Assembly (NCBI GenBank): GCA_008711295.1 | Contig: VUYV01000047.1 | Coordinates: 2,391,801-2,455,800, forward strand | Reading direction: 5' to 3' | Length of the DNA: 64,000 bases | From: Anarhynchus alexandrinus | Taxonomy: Eukaryota; Chordata; Aves; Charadriiformes; Charadriidae | Shown here: positions 26,891 to 39,248 of the stretch, piece by piece | Layout of the letters: each line of letters opens with the position of its first letter | How positions within the stretch are numbered: position 1 is the first letter of the stretch | Made by a program: the position numbers and the translations under genes | Notes under the pieces: model-generated | What the model was told of the DNA's origin: nothing | Database searches by the model: none | Seen by the model: the letters and a program-made list of their open reading frames with translations, nothing else

Positions 26891-27260
26891 CAATGGCAAC
26901 TATGGCAAACAATTTTCAGGTGACTTATTCTGGTCAACAACTGCCTATGTTTATACTTCAGAGTAGTCCATTAACAAGAAGATGTACTTTTGGTCTTCTT
27001 TCTTCTCTCTGTCCTCTTTCAAAGCAATACGGATGCTTTATTTGTTCTTGAACACAGGATGCTTGTTAATACCTGAAATGCGAGATCCGAGAGTTTCACC
27101 TTGAATTGGAGGCTTAAAAGAAAAAAGCACAGAGCTCTTAAACAGTATTTTAAAGTAAACCAGTAGAGAGGGTGAAGTCCAGATTTATCATGCTTCTAGC
27201 TTTCAATACATCACATTATTCTCGTTGTAACAACTAGAAAGGAAATAAATGCAAGCGTAA
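26891..27260. other. Noncoding spacer
   Basis: No gene or repeat recognised between the hairpin and the octamer microsatellite. Confidence 0.4.
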
Positions 27261-27284
27261 GAGATGAAGAGATGAAGAGATGAG
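27261..27284 (+). repeat. Three-unit 8-mer tandem repeat at a CR1 junction
   Basis: GAGATGAA is repeated twice and followed by GAGATGAG, ending exactly where recognisable CR1 sequence begins. Confidence 0.85.
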
Positions 27285-27437
27285 TCCCCATCCCTGGAGG
27301 TGTTCAAGGCCAGGCTGGACGTGGCCTTGGGCAACCTGGTCTAGTGGGAGGTGTCCCTGCCTATGGCAGGGGGGTTGGAACTCGATGATCTTCAAGGTCC
27401 TTTCCAACCTAAACCATTCTATGATTCTATGATTCTA
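27285..27437 (+). mobile_element. CR1 LINE, 5'-truncated 3' end
   Basis: About 150 bp in sense orientation. It begins in the last codons of the pol frame (CCCCATCCCTGGAGGTGTTCAAGG encodes a PSLEVFK-like motif) and runs through the 3' stem-loop (CCTGCC, TAT, GGCAGG). It ends with two octamer-type units ATTCTATG. It is close in sequence to the copy at 5091-5190. It has no coding capacity. Confidence 0.96.
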
Positions 27438-29511
27438 AGTCATACTTCAGACGAAAATGAAATCAGCTATCTACTTAAGAAGTCATCTCCTGGATCAACC
27501 AAAGATGGCAGGAAAGGTTATTTGCCTTCACCACTGGAGTATCACCTCTTCCATTCAGCCAGGTTCATCCAAATATCTGAACAAAAGTGGAGGTTATGAC
27601 TTCTGTCGCTGTGACTTTATCTGCCCACCAATACAGTACATGATCTGTCTTGTCGATATTTGCAATTTTACATTACCTTGAACACCACTGGCAGATGTGC
27701 ACTAATGTTTTGTTTTCAATCAAGGAAGACACGAGCCAATTCTTCATATATGTCGGGAAGCTCCTGTTAGAAAAAAAAAATGACGTGAGAGGAAGGGGAT
27801 AAAATTGCTCCTTCCTTCAGCTGCAATTCTTGCTACAGCACATACAGAGATACACAATTCTTCTCCGGTACCATCCTACACTGCCTTAGGTCAGTAATAT
27901 CCCATGAAAGCCCACAGAAGCCTTCATAGTTTGACAGCAAGCTTGGCGGCACGCCTGAAGTTTTATAAGGAAAATTATTTTCTTGATCACAAAGGAGAGC
28001 TGGGGCAGGTCCATCAGGAGGGTCACAGAGAAACAATGGTCAACACAGGAAGGTGTTGACCTCTTCAAACCTCTTCATGGCACTGACTTTCACCAGTAGG
28101 TCACCAAAAGTAGGCCAGGCACTAAGGAAGCTTTTTCTTTCATTTTGAATGCATGTTAATATTTGAAAGGGTTCATTCTGAATAACTCCAGCGGATTTGC
28201 ACAACACACTGCTGTTGGGGGAAAGGAGAGGGAAGTAAGTCATTAAAAATAATCCACATTGGTGGTTAGTAAAATGCGGCTGGGAAGATGCTGGGAAGAA
28301 AGGGAGATGGAGATGATTTCTCACTTAACATAAAGCTTTCTCCAGCCTTCGCTGTGCATCAAAAACAGGAATGAAATGCCATTTTAAAATGTAAGCAAGC
28401 TAACATCTCTCCTTGTGTTCATAACTGAGCAAAGGCAGAGAGGGCACCAGGCAGGGGAAGCACTGCTCTTAATCTGGCATATCGCATGCATGTGTCCACA
28501 CGGACACGCACCCACACCCAACGCTCCTCAACCTTGTCTTTGTGGTCTCAGTGCTCCTAGTGAAAGAAGTCACTCGGATAGTTTGAATGTTAAGAAAATG
28601 TGTTAACACACATTCAAAATTTTGAGAGTGATTATAAGAATAGGTGCGTGCATGTGTCTATCAAGCATATATGTTCTTCCAGGAAAATAGATCTTATTTT
28701 ATAAGCTGGAAATTTGCTTAACTTTATAGACTTTTCAGCACCCACACATACAAATTTTTCACTGATACAGAAGAATTTTTCCCACTTTCATCACAAAATA
28801 ATTTCTTAGTTGGAAAAAAACCACCCTCTTTAGTGCTCCTTATTAATATTTTTAATAATTTAAAATGTTCATCAGTTTAATGTATTCTAGATATCTAATT
28901 ATTTGCAGACTTTCACTTACACATTGCTAATGGGACAAACATCTTCTTGCCTCATTTGTTTGTATTTGGGAAAAGTATTAAGTTACAACAAATGCAGTGT
29001 GTGGTCTAAAATTCAGAATATTTGACTGTTTCATGATAGCCAACTGATAAGCAGGGATTAGTCTATCTCAAAACACTGAGACGCCGTTCCTCTCAATATT
29101 TGATATGTGTTATTTACTATTTGAACCGAATGTTCCATCACTGTAGTGCTCTTGTTCTTTGATTAGATGATCTAAGCTACATAAGCAGGTGGCTACTCTG
29201 ATTAATTTGCGTTGGCTTTGCTTTTCTCTGAGGGATAGTGGAAATACTTTAGTTGGTGGGAATGATAGGCTATGAGAAGGTGGAAATCAGGGCCAGCAGA
29301 ATGATAAGGAATTTAAACCTTTTCTTCCACACAGGAACAAGCACTGCGTATGGTTTAGCATATGGAGCAACAGGTTAATACATGCGACCTTTTTCTTTAT
29401 TACTGGGGTGATAAAACAGTGAAAGAAAAATGTATTTCTAACTCTCAATTCAAGCATCTCCTTTTGAGATCTCTAGTGAAAATGAATCTGTACAACTGTA
29501 AACCAAGCCTT
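27438..29511. other. Noncoding sequence
   Basis: Short overlapping frames of up to 94 codons on both strands have no recognised domains. No repeats are recognised apart from A/T runs. Confidence 0.5.
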
Positions 29512-29647
29512 AATCCTGCAAGGGCATATTTATATGCTTAGCTGTACCCTAGTTGAGCAGCACCGTTTTCATCAATACGATTCATCATGGGACTACTTAG
29601 AGACATTAACACTAATTAAACACAAGCATAAAACTCTTTGCAGGATT
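29512..29647. mobile_element. Palindromic MITE-like element
   Basis: The ends are perfect 10-bp inverted repeats, AATCCTGCAA and TTGCAGGATT, 136 bp apart. The symmetry continues inward imperfectly: TATATGCTTAGCT on the left pairs with the complement of ACAAGCATAAA on the right. GGGACTACTTAGAG near the centre fits a short palindromic repeat common in reptile and bird genomes (core 'gggactactcacatgctta'). No coding sequence is present, as expected of a non-autonomous element. The family name is not certain. Confidence 0.7.
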
Positions 29648-30144
29648 GAGACCTAAACGACTTCAATTTCCACTAAAAATTATTTTCATTTCATAATTAA
29701 AGCAAATTTTTGCTACTGGCATGGCATCTGATCTTCACTTAAACGTATGGAGATAAAACTCTGTTAGCATAAGCGGCTTTCAGAAAGCCAATAAGAACTG
29801 TGAAAAAAATCTGCATTTGAATTTCTAGGTAAGACTTTTGTTTCTGAGTTGTTTTTGTTTATAATTCTTTGCCATTATGCATTATTACCATCACTAACTC
29901 TAGCCTTATACATAGTCTGACTATCATTTTTGTTGGTTTTATGTCTTATGGTTTTGCTAGCAACCTATTATAATATCCATTTGTGTGCTACTGAGGCACG
30001 ACTTGGACCTGCCTCCTTGCATAGCAATGGGTTTTTTAGTATACTGTATGCTTCCCCAGTTCTTTCATGTTCCCCTCAGACCCTGCCCAAAACGTGTTCT
30101 ATCACTCCTCACTAAATCCTGGTGGGTTCAGGATGCAGGATGGG
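29648..30144. other. Noncoding spacer
   Basis: No gene recognised. A plus-strand frame of 61 codons (29930-30115) is unsupported. Confidence 0.4.
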
Positions 30145-30222
30145 TTCAGAGAGCCCACTTGATCCCCGCAGCCGNGGGATGCACTCTCGTGTTTCAGAGA
30201 GCCCACTTGATCCCCGCAGCCG
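30145..30222 (+). repeat. 30-bp exact direct duplication flanking an ambiguous base
   Basis: A 30-bp word beginning TTCAGAGAGCCCACTTG and ending CCCCGCAGCCG occurs at 30145-30174 and again at 30193-30222, a shift of 48 bp. The base after the first copy (30175) is N. It could be a recent tandem duplication or an assembly error where two contig ends overlap. Confidence 0.9.
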
Positions 30223-31119
30223 GGTGGGCTCACTGCCAGCTTTACAGCATCCAGTAAAGACATTGTGCATACTAAAGCCTACCAACCACCAAAAGTTTGA
30301 ATGTTCCAGCCAATGTAAATTCTCTTTTCCTAACCAAAAGTTACCTTGCATACTGCAAGCTCCTCATAATTAACGTCTCTACAAAGGCAGATAATATTAT
30401 TATTTATTGGAGCAAAGTTGGGGTCTGCTGTCCATCATATTTATTGTGGGCAGAGCCAGAGTCTGTTCTGGAAGGTTACCAGTTTTAGGCCGTGACCTGC
30501 AACTGCTGAAAAGCCAAGAAAAAAGATCTAAAAGGAGTCAGTATTCCAGGCACACCATGGTATTCCTATGGAGCCTCCCTTAAAGAAAAAACACCACCTA
30601 TGTGAGGATGTTAATAAGTACAGGTATTGTGCCTTTTCTGAGGTCAAAACCATGTTCTTCCCAAGTTTGAAAAGTGAATATTGGACTCATGATCAGTCTT
30701 CTGTGGTTTAAAATGCAAGAATCACTTAGCCAGCTATTTCCTCAACACTGTCAACCACAGCACAGAAACACATCTTAAGACTGAGGCAATTATACTACTA
30801 ACAACATTAATGTGGGTTTGGGGTTTTTTTTAGGGGGGATAACTAGTAATCCCCTTTCTAAAAACATACTGCAGTGTTCAATAGCAAAAGCCCTTCTGAG
30901 ATTATAATGTGCTTCGAATCATTAGTGTAAACAACTTTATTTTTAATTTTTTTTTTCTCCTCGGAATACATGTACTTTAAACTTCTTGTGGGTCTTTTCC
31001 AAGTACTGTTCTAAAATGACATCAGCAAGCCAAGGCCAAAAACTTGATATGTCTGTTTAGACACAGCATAAAAATTATTACTATTTATATTGACAAAGGA
31101 AGTTTAATCATCGTCGTGG

Positions 31120-31285
31120 CCATGGGTGTCGTGGCAAGCTGGCAATCTGGAGGGAGACTGGGGAACCCAAAGGAGCAGCACAGCTCCAAAGGTGGACAAC
31201 GTGGGCTTGGTCCTCACTGCCATCGCAGCCCCACCACCTCCGGGCTCGGCACAGGAACGGTGAGGAGCCGCGCGCGGGCTGTTTC
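31120..31285. promoter_or_regulatory. Small CpG/GC-rich patch (31.2 kb)
   Basis: About 165 bp of GC-rich sequence with CpGs concentrated at its right end (GAACGGTGAGGAGCCGCGCGCGGGC). ACGGTGAGG within it resembles a splice donor. It sits alone in AT-rich DNA. Regulatory meaning is inference. Confidence 0.3.
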
Positions 31286-31315
31286 TGATTTGAATGCTAT
31301 TTGTACTACTGGAGT

Positions 31316-31375
31316 CCTATTTTGAGTATTTTGAGTTCTATTTTGAGATTTTTGAATTCTCTTTTGACTCTACTC
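31316..31375 (+). repeat. Degenerate short tandem repeat
   Basis: Three to four imperfect units of the form CTATTTTGAG(T) in about 60 bp. Confidence 0.6.
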
Positions 31376-34300
31376 TACATGTAATGCGGGAATATCAGGA
31401 AAGATAACATTAACCAAAATATCCCTTCAAAGAGGGTTTTTTTAGCCTCCTTTCTGGAACGGGATTGAAACGATCGCAGGACTCCCTCCTGTCATACCCT
31501 TCCCATAGCACACCCCATTACTTCCACAGCACTGTGAGCTCAGGGCTCTGAGGCCTTGAGGCAGCCCTCCAAATATGATATTTGCTCAAAAATACTTTTT
31601 TTTTTTTAATCAAAAGTAATTGAGAGAGTGGGAATGTTTGCTTGTTCTTCATTATGAATGTGCTTCATATATTTCTTTAAATCTCTCCACATGGGGAATC
31701 CACCAGGAAAAATAAATTTTTATATTTTAAAAATGAGGAGAGCTGAAAATTTCATGCCACTGAGGTTTAAAGGAAAAGAGGAACATTGCTGTACTTACTG
31801 AAGTTGACAACTTCATCTTCTTGCCGAGAATGCCCAAAAAGAAGGAAAGTCCAGCAGAACCTCTCGACCTAGGGACGGGGGAGAGATGTAGACTGCCCAT
31901 CATGCCTGAATTTCAACTTTCTAAGGCATAATCACACGTTAAGTTTCTACAGTAATAAATCGCATAGCACATCACCCATTTCCTTTTCTCTGTGCTTAAT
32001 ATTTCGGTATCTTTGGAGGGCGACTCTTTGGCTTTGCAGCCTTGCTATGGCATCAAAATATAGTGCCTGATTTGCATTTCCAAAAAGGAAATTGTTTTAA
32101 AAAAAAAAAAAACCCAAAACAACTTATGCAGCAGCAAGAGACTGCAAACAGCATTCTTATAGCAACGCACAGTAGCACATTTCAAGCCCACTAAACTTAC
32201 TGGGCCCTCCTCTATGTTTACGGCATGCTTCAAATAGTTTTCTAAGAGCCCAGAAAATAAGCAGCAGGCATGGCTGATTTGTTGAATATTTACCCTTTTA
32301 AATCTTAGAGTTGATGGTTATATATTATGCCGTTGATACTCCATATGTGATGCATATATTAACAGGTGGAATTACCAATATTAAGGCACGAGAGGTGCAA
32401 AAATAAAAGTATTCACTGACAAAATAAAAGCAAATACAGAAGCCCTTCTGCTGATTCTAAGTTGCTTCTTTTCTCTAAAAGACCCCAAAAAAGTGTTCAA
32501 AACTTTCTTAAAGAAGTCAATCGTTATTCAAAACTCCTTGCTCTGCTCCTGGCCAGCAGAGCATGTCTTTGAGTCAGTATCTCATAACACCTTGCTAATG
32601 TTCTCCCTCCTTGAGCTATTGGAAAGCCAGCAAACAAGCAGGAACCCCAACATCCACATCCCTGCAGGTGCCTACCTCGGGCTGAATGCACTGCAGATTC
32701 ACGATGTCATGCACAGCTCATTCCTGTGTCCCCAACTGCTCACATATCACAGCACACGTGCTCTGGTGGCAGCACATTTGGTGGCAACACAAGGCATCAC
32801 AAGGTAGAAACTTCAGTCTTCGCTTTTGCTGATGTCCAGGAACACTACTCTTGGTCTGAACATGACAACCTCGGTGCCTTCGGGTAATGAAACATAAAAT
32901 GATGACAAGACTGAGGAATAACACGCTTTACCAAATAAAGCTTCCAAGTAATGGCTGGATTTTCACCAAGCACCCTCGTATTGGCTGTAGACTCGACAGT
33001 AAGGTAGCACCTTATGGAAGCTGTACCGTGTCAACTCATGTAAGAGTTGGTCACCTTTGATTGCTCAGGGTTATTTTGGCAAAGCCAGATCAAACAAGAA
33101 GCAGAGGATATGTGCATACGGTACACTGCTAAAGTTTTCTAAAATCCTCGGAGAGTCTTCCCACCTATGAGTCTCAACAATTTTGGAGCACATTAGCAGT
33201 CCATCCAGACTTAGATAAAACACTATACCTCGCTACCCTTATTAGTGGATGTGCAACACTATCATGTAACAGCTTCGAAATAAAAAATCCTTTTTACACT
33301 AAACAAACATATTTTCTGTTTTTTACATCAAAATAACCATTCCTTAGTCGTGACATAGCATGATGACTGTCAAAGAGAAAGATGAGGAGAGCGACAGTAA
33401 TACATTTTTAAAGGAAGTTATTTTTGGAAGATAATTTTTACTTAGGGAAGGAGAAAAAAGTCCAACTGAAGTAAACAATTTAGTTCATAATCGTCAACAC
33501 AGGGACACTTTGCATAGACATTTCCTTTCATAGGTCGCTACATTCATTGGATTGGAATTGGTTAGAGGGTTTCAGACTGAAAATAGTAAATGACAAAAAC
33601 TACTGGAAGTAGTAGCCCACGAAGGAAAATGCATCTGGCTCAGGCAAAAATTAGATCACGTTATACTGAACCTACTCCTACCTCTCCTATACTTCAAGAT
33701 CCAGTTTGCGTGTGTCCAGCTAACTGTAACAAAGCATAAGGTTTATTAAAGATTTCAGCTATTAGGAATCAATTTAGCTTGTGGAATTTCTACAAGAAAA
33801 AAAAACAAACCAACAGAACTAGAGAATGCTTGTTAGGTCAAAGTTTTTTGTGTTTTCTGGGGTTTTTTTTAATCATCCTCTGCATAGCTTTGACACTAGA
33901 TAATACAGTGTGATGCATCAATACACTATAACAAATTTTCTCTGCTTTAAATATCAGTCTCATTCATACTGTGATTCAATTTAAAGAATCATTCAAAGAT
34001 AAATCTAAATAAATAACAAGCTAGCTTTCAGGCAAACAAATGAATTTGCATTGTTTTATATTCATCATAAATATTTCACTTAATTACTGAGGTACTATGT
34101 TCAGAAATACAAAACAACATTATAAATTTATTAGCACTGTCCCTGCTGATTTTACAGAAGTTCTGTGGAATGTAAAAGCCAAAAGTAGAAACAGGCTCAA
34201 GAGCATAACCAAAAGAGCAGAGGCTGCATTCAAATGCTAAACTGGATTGACACAGCCTGGTTCATTCTGTATATTTACCCCAAGTAAAGCTTCCTGTCTT

Positions 34301-35447
34301 GCATCAGGTGTTATCCTATTTATTCTCAAAACCCAAGGTCAACGAAACCCTTTTCCTTCTGTTGACTTTCGAAACCTAAACATCTGAATCAGGCTGGTTC
34401 AAGTATTATCTTGAAAACTATCACAGGAGTTATTTTTCCCCTCATTGTAAAATTGTGAAAACGCAAAAGGATGTAACGGCGTTTTTCAAAGGTTTAGCGA
34501 GGTCAGCTATGTGAAGAAAAAATAAGAAGTGCTACCAAAACATAAAAGCTACAGTACGTAGCATTTATCATCAAAATTATTTAAGTTCTTTTAATGGCTG
34601 TAAAGGCTATGAAAAATATTTTTAAAATGTAAATATGTGGGTCTTTTAGAAGAAGTTATCCTTCTTTGTAAACCACAGTATCACTGGTGATTTATAATTT
34701 TCAGAAAATCTTAATCCCACAGGAAACATAAGAGTTCCTCTTTATTTTTAACCTAATGCTGGATCTAACATGGAATGCAGTTTTTGTTATTAGCGAAAAC
34801 TCTATTATTTTTATTTGCTTATAATAAATTAAGATCAAATCTGAAAGAGTGTGAGTATGAAACCATTTTAAAAAAAGATTCTTTTTTTCCCCCTTTACCT
34901 TTGAAACAACTTCAGAGGTAAATAAAATTGTGGATATCACATTTCCCTAGGGATTAAGTACTCTTACTGTTCAAATGTCATTAATTACCCTTAATGCCGT
35001 TATGAACTATTTGGAGATTATCATTATTAAACTGTTAGAGTATTTCTTAATTCCTCACCAGAAAGCCACAGAGTAACTAGCTGAGCCTATCCTCCCCCTC
35101 TTTTGTTGAAATAACAATAGCCTAGAGGAATTGTGTCTGAAAAGAAAAAGTCAAGAAACAGCAATAAAAAAAAATATTTTGTTTGACTAAACGAGCGGCA
35201 GAGAGAAGAGTTTGGGTTTAAACCATATGCCGTTTCTTAAGCAGAGTATCTGGGGCCGAGGCAGCCCGATTCGAGCGCTGGGTTGCTCCCAGTTACTGGG
35301 GAAGCAGCATAAATCCCTCTAATGCACATCTCTTATCTGCAGCACGCCTGTTTTGGCAATACTGGAAAGTGTCTAATAAACCCCCCCCCTCCCAAACCAC
35401 AGGGTCCCCCGTTCATCGCCACAAAGGACAAGGAGGCAGAGGGACCC

Positions 35448-35477
35448 CGTGTGTGCGCGCACACGCGTGTGTGTGCA
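35448..35477. repeat. 30-bp strictly alternating pyrimidine/purine tract
   Basis: The tract runs through CGTGTGTGCGCGCACACGCG into GTGTGTGTGCA with perfect alternation, mixing CG, TG and CA steps. Such sequence is the classical substrate for Z-DNA. It also contains a self-complementary core (GTGTGCGCGCACAC). It follows a C9 run (35381-35389) by about 60 bp. Confidence 0.9.
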
Positions 35478-37450
35478 GCCGCGCTGGTGGCACAAGCACA
35501 CGCCTGATGCACAAGGCTTCTTTCCCTATGGGCACGCTGAAACCGTGGGAGGCAGCTATTGTGAATAGAGAATGAATTTTAAAGCAGCTAATATAGTCTA
35601 AAAAAAAAAAAAGAAAAAAACAAATAAGACCCCCCCCAAAAAAAAGAAAAAACTTTTTTTAAAGTTGCCTGGTCCAAGCCTGCAGAAGGAGTGAATGGTC
35701 AGGTCCTCACTGAACATCTGAAAAGTTTCGTTTTAGGGTCCTAAGGATGTTTCACTGCTGTAAAAAAATATTCACCGGAACTGAATATGGATACTGTACG
35801 TACTGGATTTGGTATCAATATATTTCATACTTAAAAATTCAAACTGTGTGCATTTTTGTCATAGCCTCATCCTCATTTTGAAAAAAAAAAAAAACAACCA
35901 ACCCTAAACCAATAAGGATTTTAGCATAGTTGTTATTTAAATTGTGTCACTTGGCTCTTTCTCTGAATAACCGTTGGGCTGGGAGGACGAGTTTGCTCCA
36001 CCGCAGGGGCCACGTGTTCCTGCTGGTGTTCAGATACTCGTCTCCTCTTCCAAGATAAATCACAGTGTTTGGATTCATGTTTTGAAGTCTACATTTTACT
36101 TTGTTATTATTATTCAACTCGTATTTTTCATTCAAATACACACCAGCACTTTTACACTCGTAGGTTTAAAAAACTAACGTAATAAATTTGGCTACAGGTA
36201 GACCTGATCACTATTCTCAAACAGAAAAAAAGGCCAAACTGAAACTTCTTAGTGGTTACCTGGAACGATGAGAACATTTACTCACTTTTGGTACTGAAAA
36301 CCAAGCTACTTGTCAGCTTGAAGGCACACATTAAAACACGTACCCCCTTACCTTGTGTTTACACGTTAGATTTAACTACTTTGGGTTTTTCTGAGTGTAA
36401 TTTTTTTTAAGCAACGGTCTAAGGGGGCTTCTCCAAGGAGACAAGACCACCTCAGGTGGTCCTGCTTTCTCGGTTTGCATTTCTAGCTCCCCTTACGTCT
36501 GGCTCTGGAAGAGTTTCCAGTCCATGTCTGGAGCAGAGTGGGCCAAATCTGGTATTTTAATAGGACAGGAGAGCTAGAAGGTGAAGCCGCCAGCTTCATG
36601 AGTGACCCCCAAATCAGCCAGAAGGGTTATACTCCGGGAGGATCTGTGCTAACAGAGAGGGAGGGGGACACCAGAAAAAGGATGGCTGAAAAGCTGCACA
36701 GGGTTTAGAGGTGGGGACAGAGCCTCAGATGGTCCATCACAAGGAGCAACGATAATGAGATGGTGCGGTCTGGGAGGGGTGAGGGGAAGAAGCTCTTCTC
36801 TGTCCCTTTTCCGGATCACGTTGCAGAGGCCATGGCTCCCTCGCAGAGCTCTGCCGAAAGGTAGCGCAGCGCTCGGGATCTGTTACGAGTTATTTCAGCG
36901 AGGAATGTCTGGCTTTTTATGGTTATTTTAATTGGTGACAGTACTCACTGCTTAACACACTCAATCTGGCACCGATGTTCTCCCATGTCCTGCCCCATCC
37001 TGAACGCTCATCCTGTCTCACGGCTGCTTTCTCGCCCTCGTCAGAAGCTGCTGCCCCGTTACTGTCCTTTTTCTGGCATTATCTGGTCTGGTCTGTGTAA
37101 CGCCAACCCGGGGCGAGCGCTGGCATACTTCACCGGAGATTAATACTCACGCTGCCTGTCCAGAGAGCATGGGAAGTTGATAAGTATGACAAGCTTTAAA
37201 GCAAAACCAAATTCAAACCCGTTTTTAGCCTTTTGTTCAAACCGGTAACTCACAAGTTCAGCCTGTTTTTTCATGCATAAAGTAGATTTTGTCTCCGTGA
37301 AAAAGCAGAGCTGCCAGACATCTAGGTCTGACAAGGGAGACTAAGCTACACACCTTGGCACAGCATTTCTTCTAAACATCTGAGAGAATTTTACTACCAA
37401 TAACAATCTTTAACTTGCAATACTTCTAGGAGAAGGTAATCATCGTTATG
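35478..37450. other. Noncoding sequence
   Basis: No gene recognised. It contains poly-A rich tracts (35600-35660), a dyad at 36445-36461 and a moderately GC-rich patch at 36820-37140. Confidence 0.45.
36445..36461. other. 17-bp dyad with paired CACCT/AGGTG
   Basis: GACCACCT and AGGTGGTC are exact reverse complements around a single C. They place CACCT and CAGGTG back to back, the core words bound by ZEB and SNAI zinc-finger repressors. The symmetry is seen in the sequence. Binding is inference. Confidence 0.5.
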
Positions 37451-37562
37451 CTTTTACAAGTGAGACAAGGTGACTTAAGTGTCTTGCCAAAGGACAAACA
37501 AAGCAGTGATAGAGTCAACATCTCTTGCCCAGTGACTTAGACACAGCTCTTCCACTCTGCTG
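37451..37562 (-). mobile_element. MIR-like SINE fragment (reverse)
   Basis: The series GAGACAAGGTGACTTAAGTGTCTTGCC, GCAGTGATAGAGTCAACATCTCTTG and CAGCTCTTCCACTCTGCTGGGC follows, in order, the reverse complement of MIR. The matching MIR words are 'gaggttaagtgacttgcccaaggtca', 'agcaagtcagtggcagagccagga' and 'cagtgctctttccactacac'. It is the longest and clearest MIR copy in the window, about 110 bp. Confidence 0.75.
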
Positions 37563-39029
37563 GGCAACGAAAGTCTCACTAAGCTTCAGATCTAGGGCTG
37601 GCTTGCTTCATTGCACATAGGGCAAGTAAAACAAAGCCTACGTGATTCACCTTCTTCCTCCCTCATTTTGCTAGAGGATCGGGAGCTACGATCACTGGTG
37701 CTCACCATAGGACTTGTCTTGCCCCTCTCCATACTGTAGATGGAAGAATAACTGTGGGCTAGTGAAGACAAACAACCTCTTTCATTTAAACTTAGAAAAG
37801 AGGAAGGTCAGCTCAGCAGCTACCTCTTTCCAGCCTCCTTTATCGCCCGCCCTTCACAGCAACCTCCTCCTCCTCGTGATGCTCCCACATTGGACCACCT
37901 CCACAGTCCACTCCCCATCCCTTTCCCACAAGCAGCGCAGTTAATCAGCCATCCTTGCACACTGGATGGAAAAATCCTTATTTTTTCTTTCCCAGATTAA
38001 ACACACAAAAAGACACGACAAGCCAAGAGACACTACCTGGGGGAGGAGATAACATGCTGCCAATCATCCGAGCAGTAGTTTCGTGGGGCTGGAAAAGGAG
38101 TGGGAGGCTGAAGCTGGGAACCCCCATCTCTCCCAGCTTGTGTCCTTCAAGCTACCGTGGCTCACGGCCCTCGTTCCCTGCTTTACGCTGCCCAAAATCA
38201 GCCCACGTGTTATGCTTTGCCGGAGCTTGGTAGGCTGCTAACCCCCAGCGTAGGTCATGGAGAAAGGACTTTCCTTTCATCCCCGCAGGCAGCCTTCTGC
38301 AAAAAGGCCAGGGAATAATCACAGGACAGTAGTGACTCACTCTTTCTGTCAGTGGAAAGAATCTCTGCTGCCCAGTGCTCCCCTTCTCCCACCTGGCATC
38401 GCCACCAAAACCACCACACCGAGGAACAAGGAGGTTACGCAAGGCTGCGAGGTCGGAATATTAACTTACAAAAGTCAGGAACGGTGGGAAAGGGCTGCCA
38501 GCTAGACTGCATCAGCTTCCCTGGCCTGCTAGGAAAAATAGGTCAAGGTTTTCCAAGGTGACCGTGAATTTTGGATGTCCAACTTCATGTATGTTTATAA
38601 AAAAAAAAAAGGAAAAAAGAATTATTTTGGAAAAAACACTAAATGTCTATCAATGGGGGAAAAAAAAACAAAAGGCAGCCAGACAGCTGTATCTTTCAAG
38701 GTCCTTGCAAGTTGAGCACCCCAGAAAAAAACAAATTACCTTGAGCCATAAGCCCCTGAGAAAAACAAAAAAAAAAGTCAACCACTCTGCAAAAAAAAAA
38801 AAAACAACGGAGGAAACCCCGTGGGTAAATAACTAGTGGGAGCTCACAAGAGCACGGCTCTCAGGATGCATGTGTGTTTCTACTGCGGGAGAGAGAACAA
38901 TTGAATTACGAGGAGCTCTTAAGCAAGTAAAGTAAACATCTTTTGGCAATTTAGTGCTGCACTTTGAAGCCCGGCTATGTCATACAAATGGTGAAATAGC
39001 ACGGACACCCTTCTGCCGGCTAGTTTGTT
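37563..39029. other. Noncoding sequence
   Basis: Frames of up to 96 codons overlap on both strands at 37955-38561 without recognised domains. There are poly-A runs at about 38600, 38650 and 38791. Confidence 0.45.
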
Positions 39030-39240
39030 TAATATGGTGAGTCGGGAGTTTTCGGAGCGCAGCACTCTTTTATGAGCTCACGAGTTGGAGGAGGGAAAGT
39101 GTGGAAGGAGCAGGAGAGGGATGTTTAAGCAAAGCTATAGCCGCCCGGAGCCTATGGGAAGCGGCGCGAGCGGGAAGGGTCTGCGGCCGGGAGCCCTGCA
39201 GCATCCGTGGGGCTGCCACCGCGGGAACCAGCCCCGAGCA
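39030..39240. promoter_or_regulatory. CpG-dense patch (39.1 kb)
   Basis: About 15 CpGs in 210 bp, with GGCGCGAGCGGG, TGCGGCCGGG and ACCGCGGG. At its left edge ATGGTGAGTCG (GT at 39037-39038) is a strong match to a vertebrate splice donor. At 39291 GAGGTATGGG is a second, weaker donor-like word. A purine-rich tract follows immediately. It could be a promoter or first-exon area of an unannotated transcript. No acceptor, TATA box or start codon settles this. Confidence 0.4.
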
Positions 39241-39248
39241 TCCCCCAC

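Larger units (their letters stand above)
30223..35447. other. Noncoding sequence
   Basis: No gene recognised. It holds a CpG-dense patch (31120-31285), a degenerate repeat of about 10 bp around TATTTTGAG (31316-31375), and AT-rich blocks. ATTTGCAT (octamer core) directly overlaps CATTGTT (SOX-like core) at 34044-34054. Its orientation differs from the classical OCT/SOX composite, so its value as a site is unclear. Confidence 0.45.

Noticed and set aside
34044..34054. ATTTGCATTGTT as an OCT/SOX composite site
   Set aside because: The two cores overlap in an arrangement unlike the usual composite, so I do not call it as a site.
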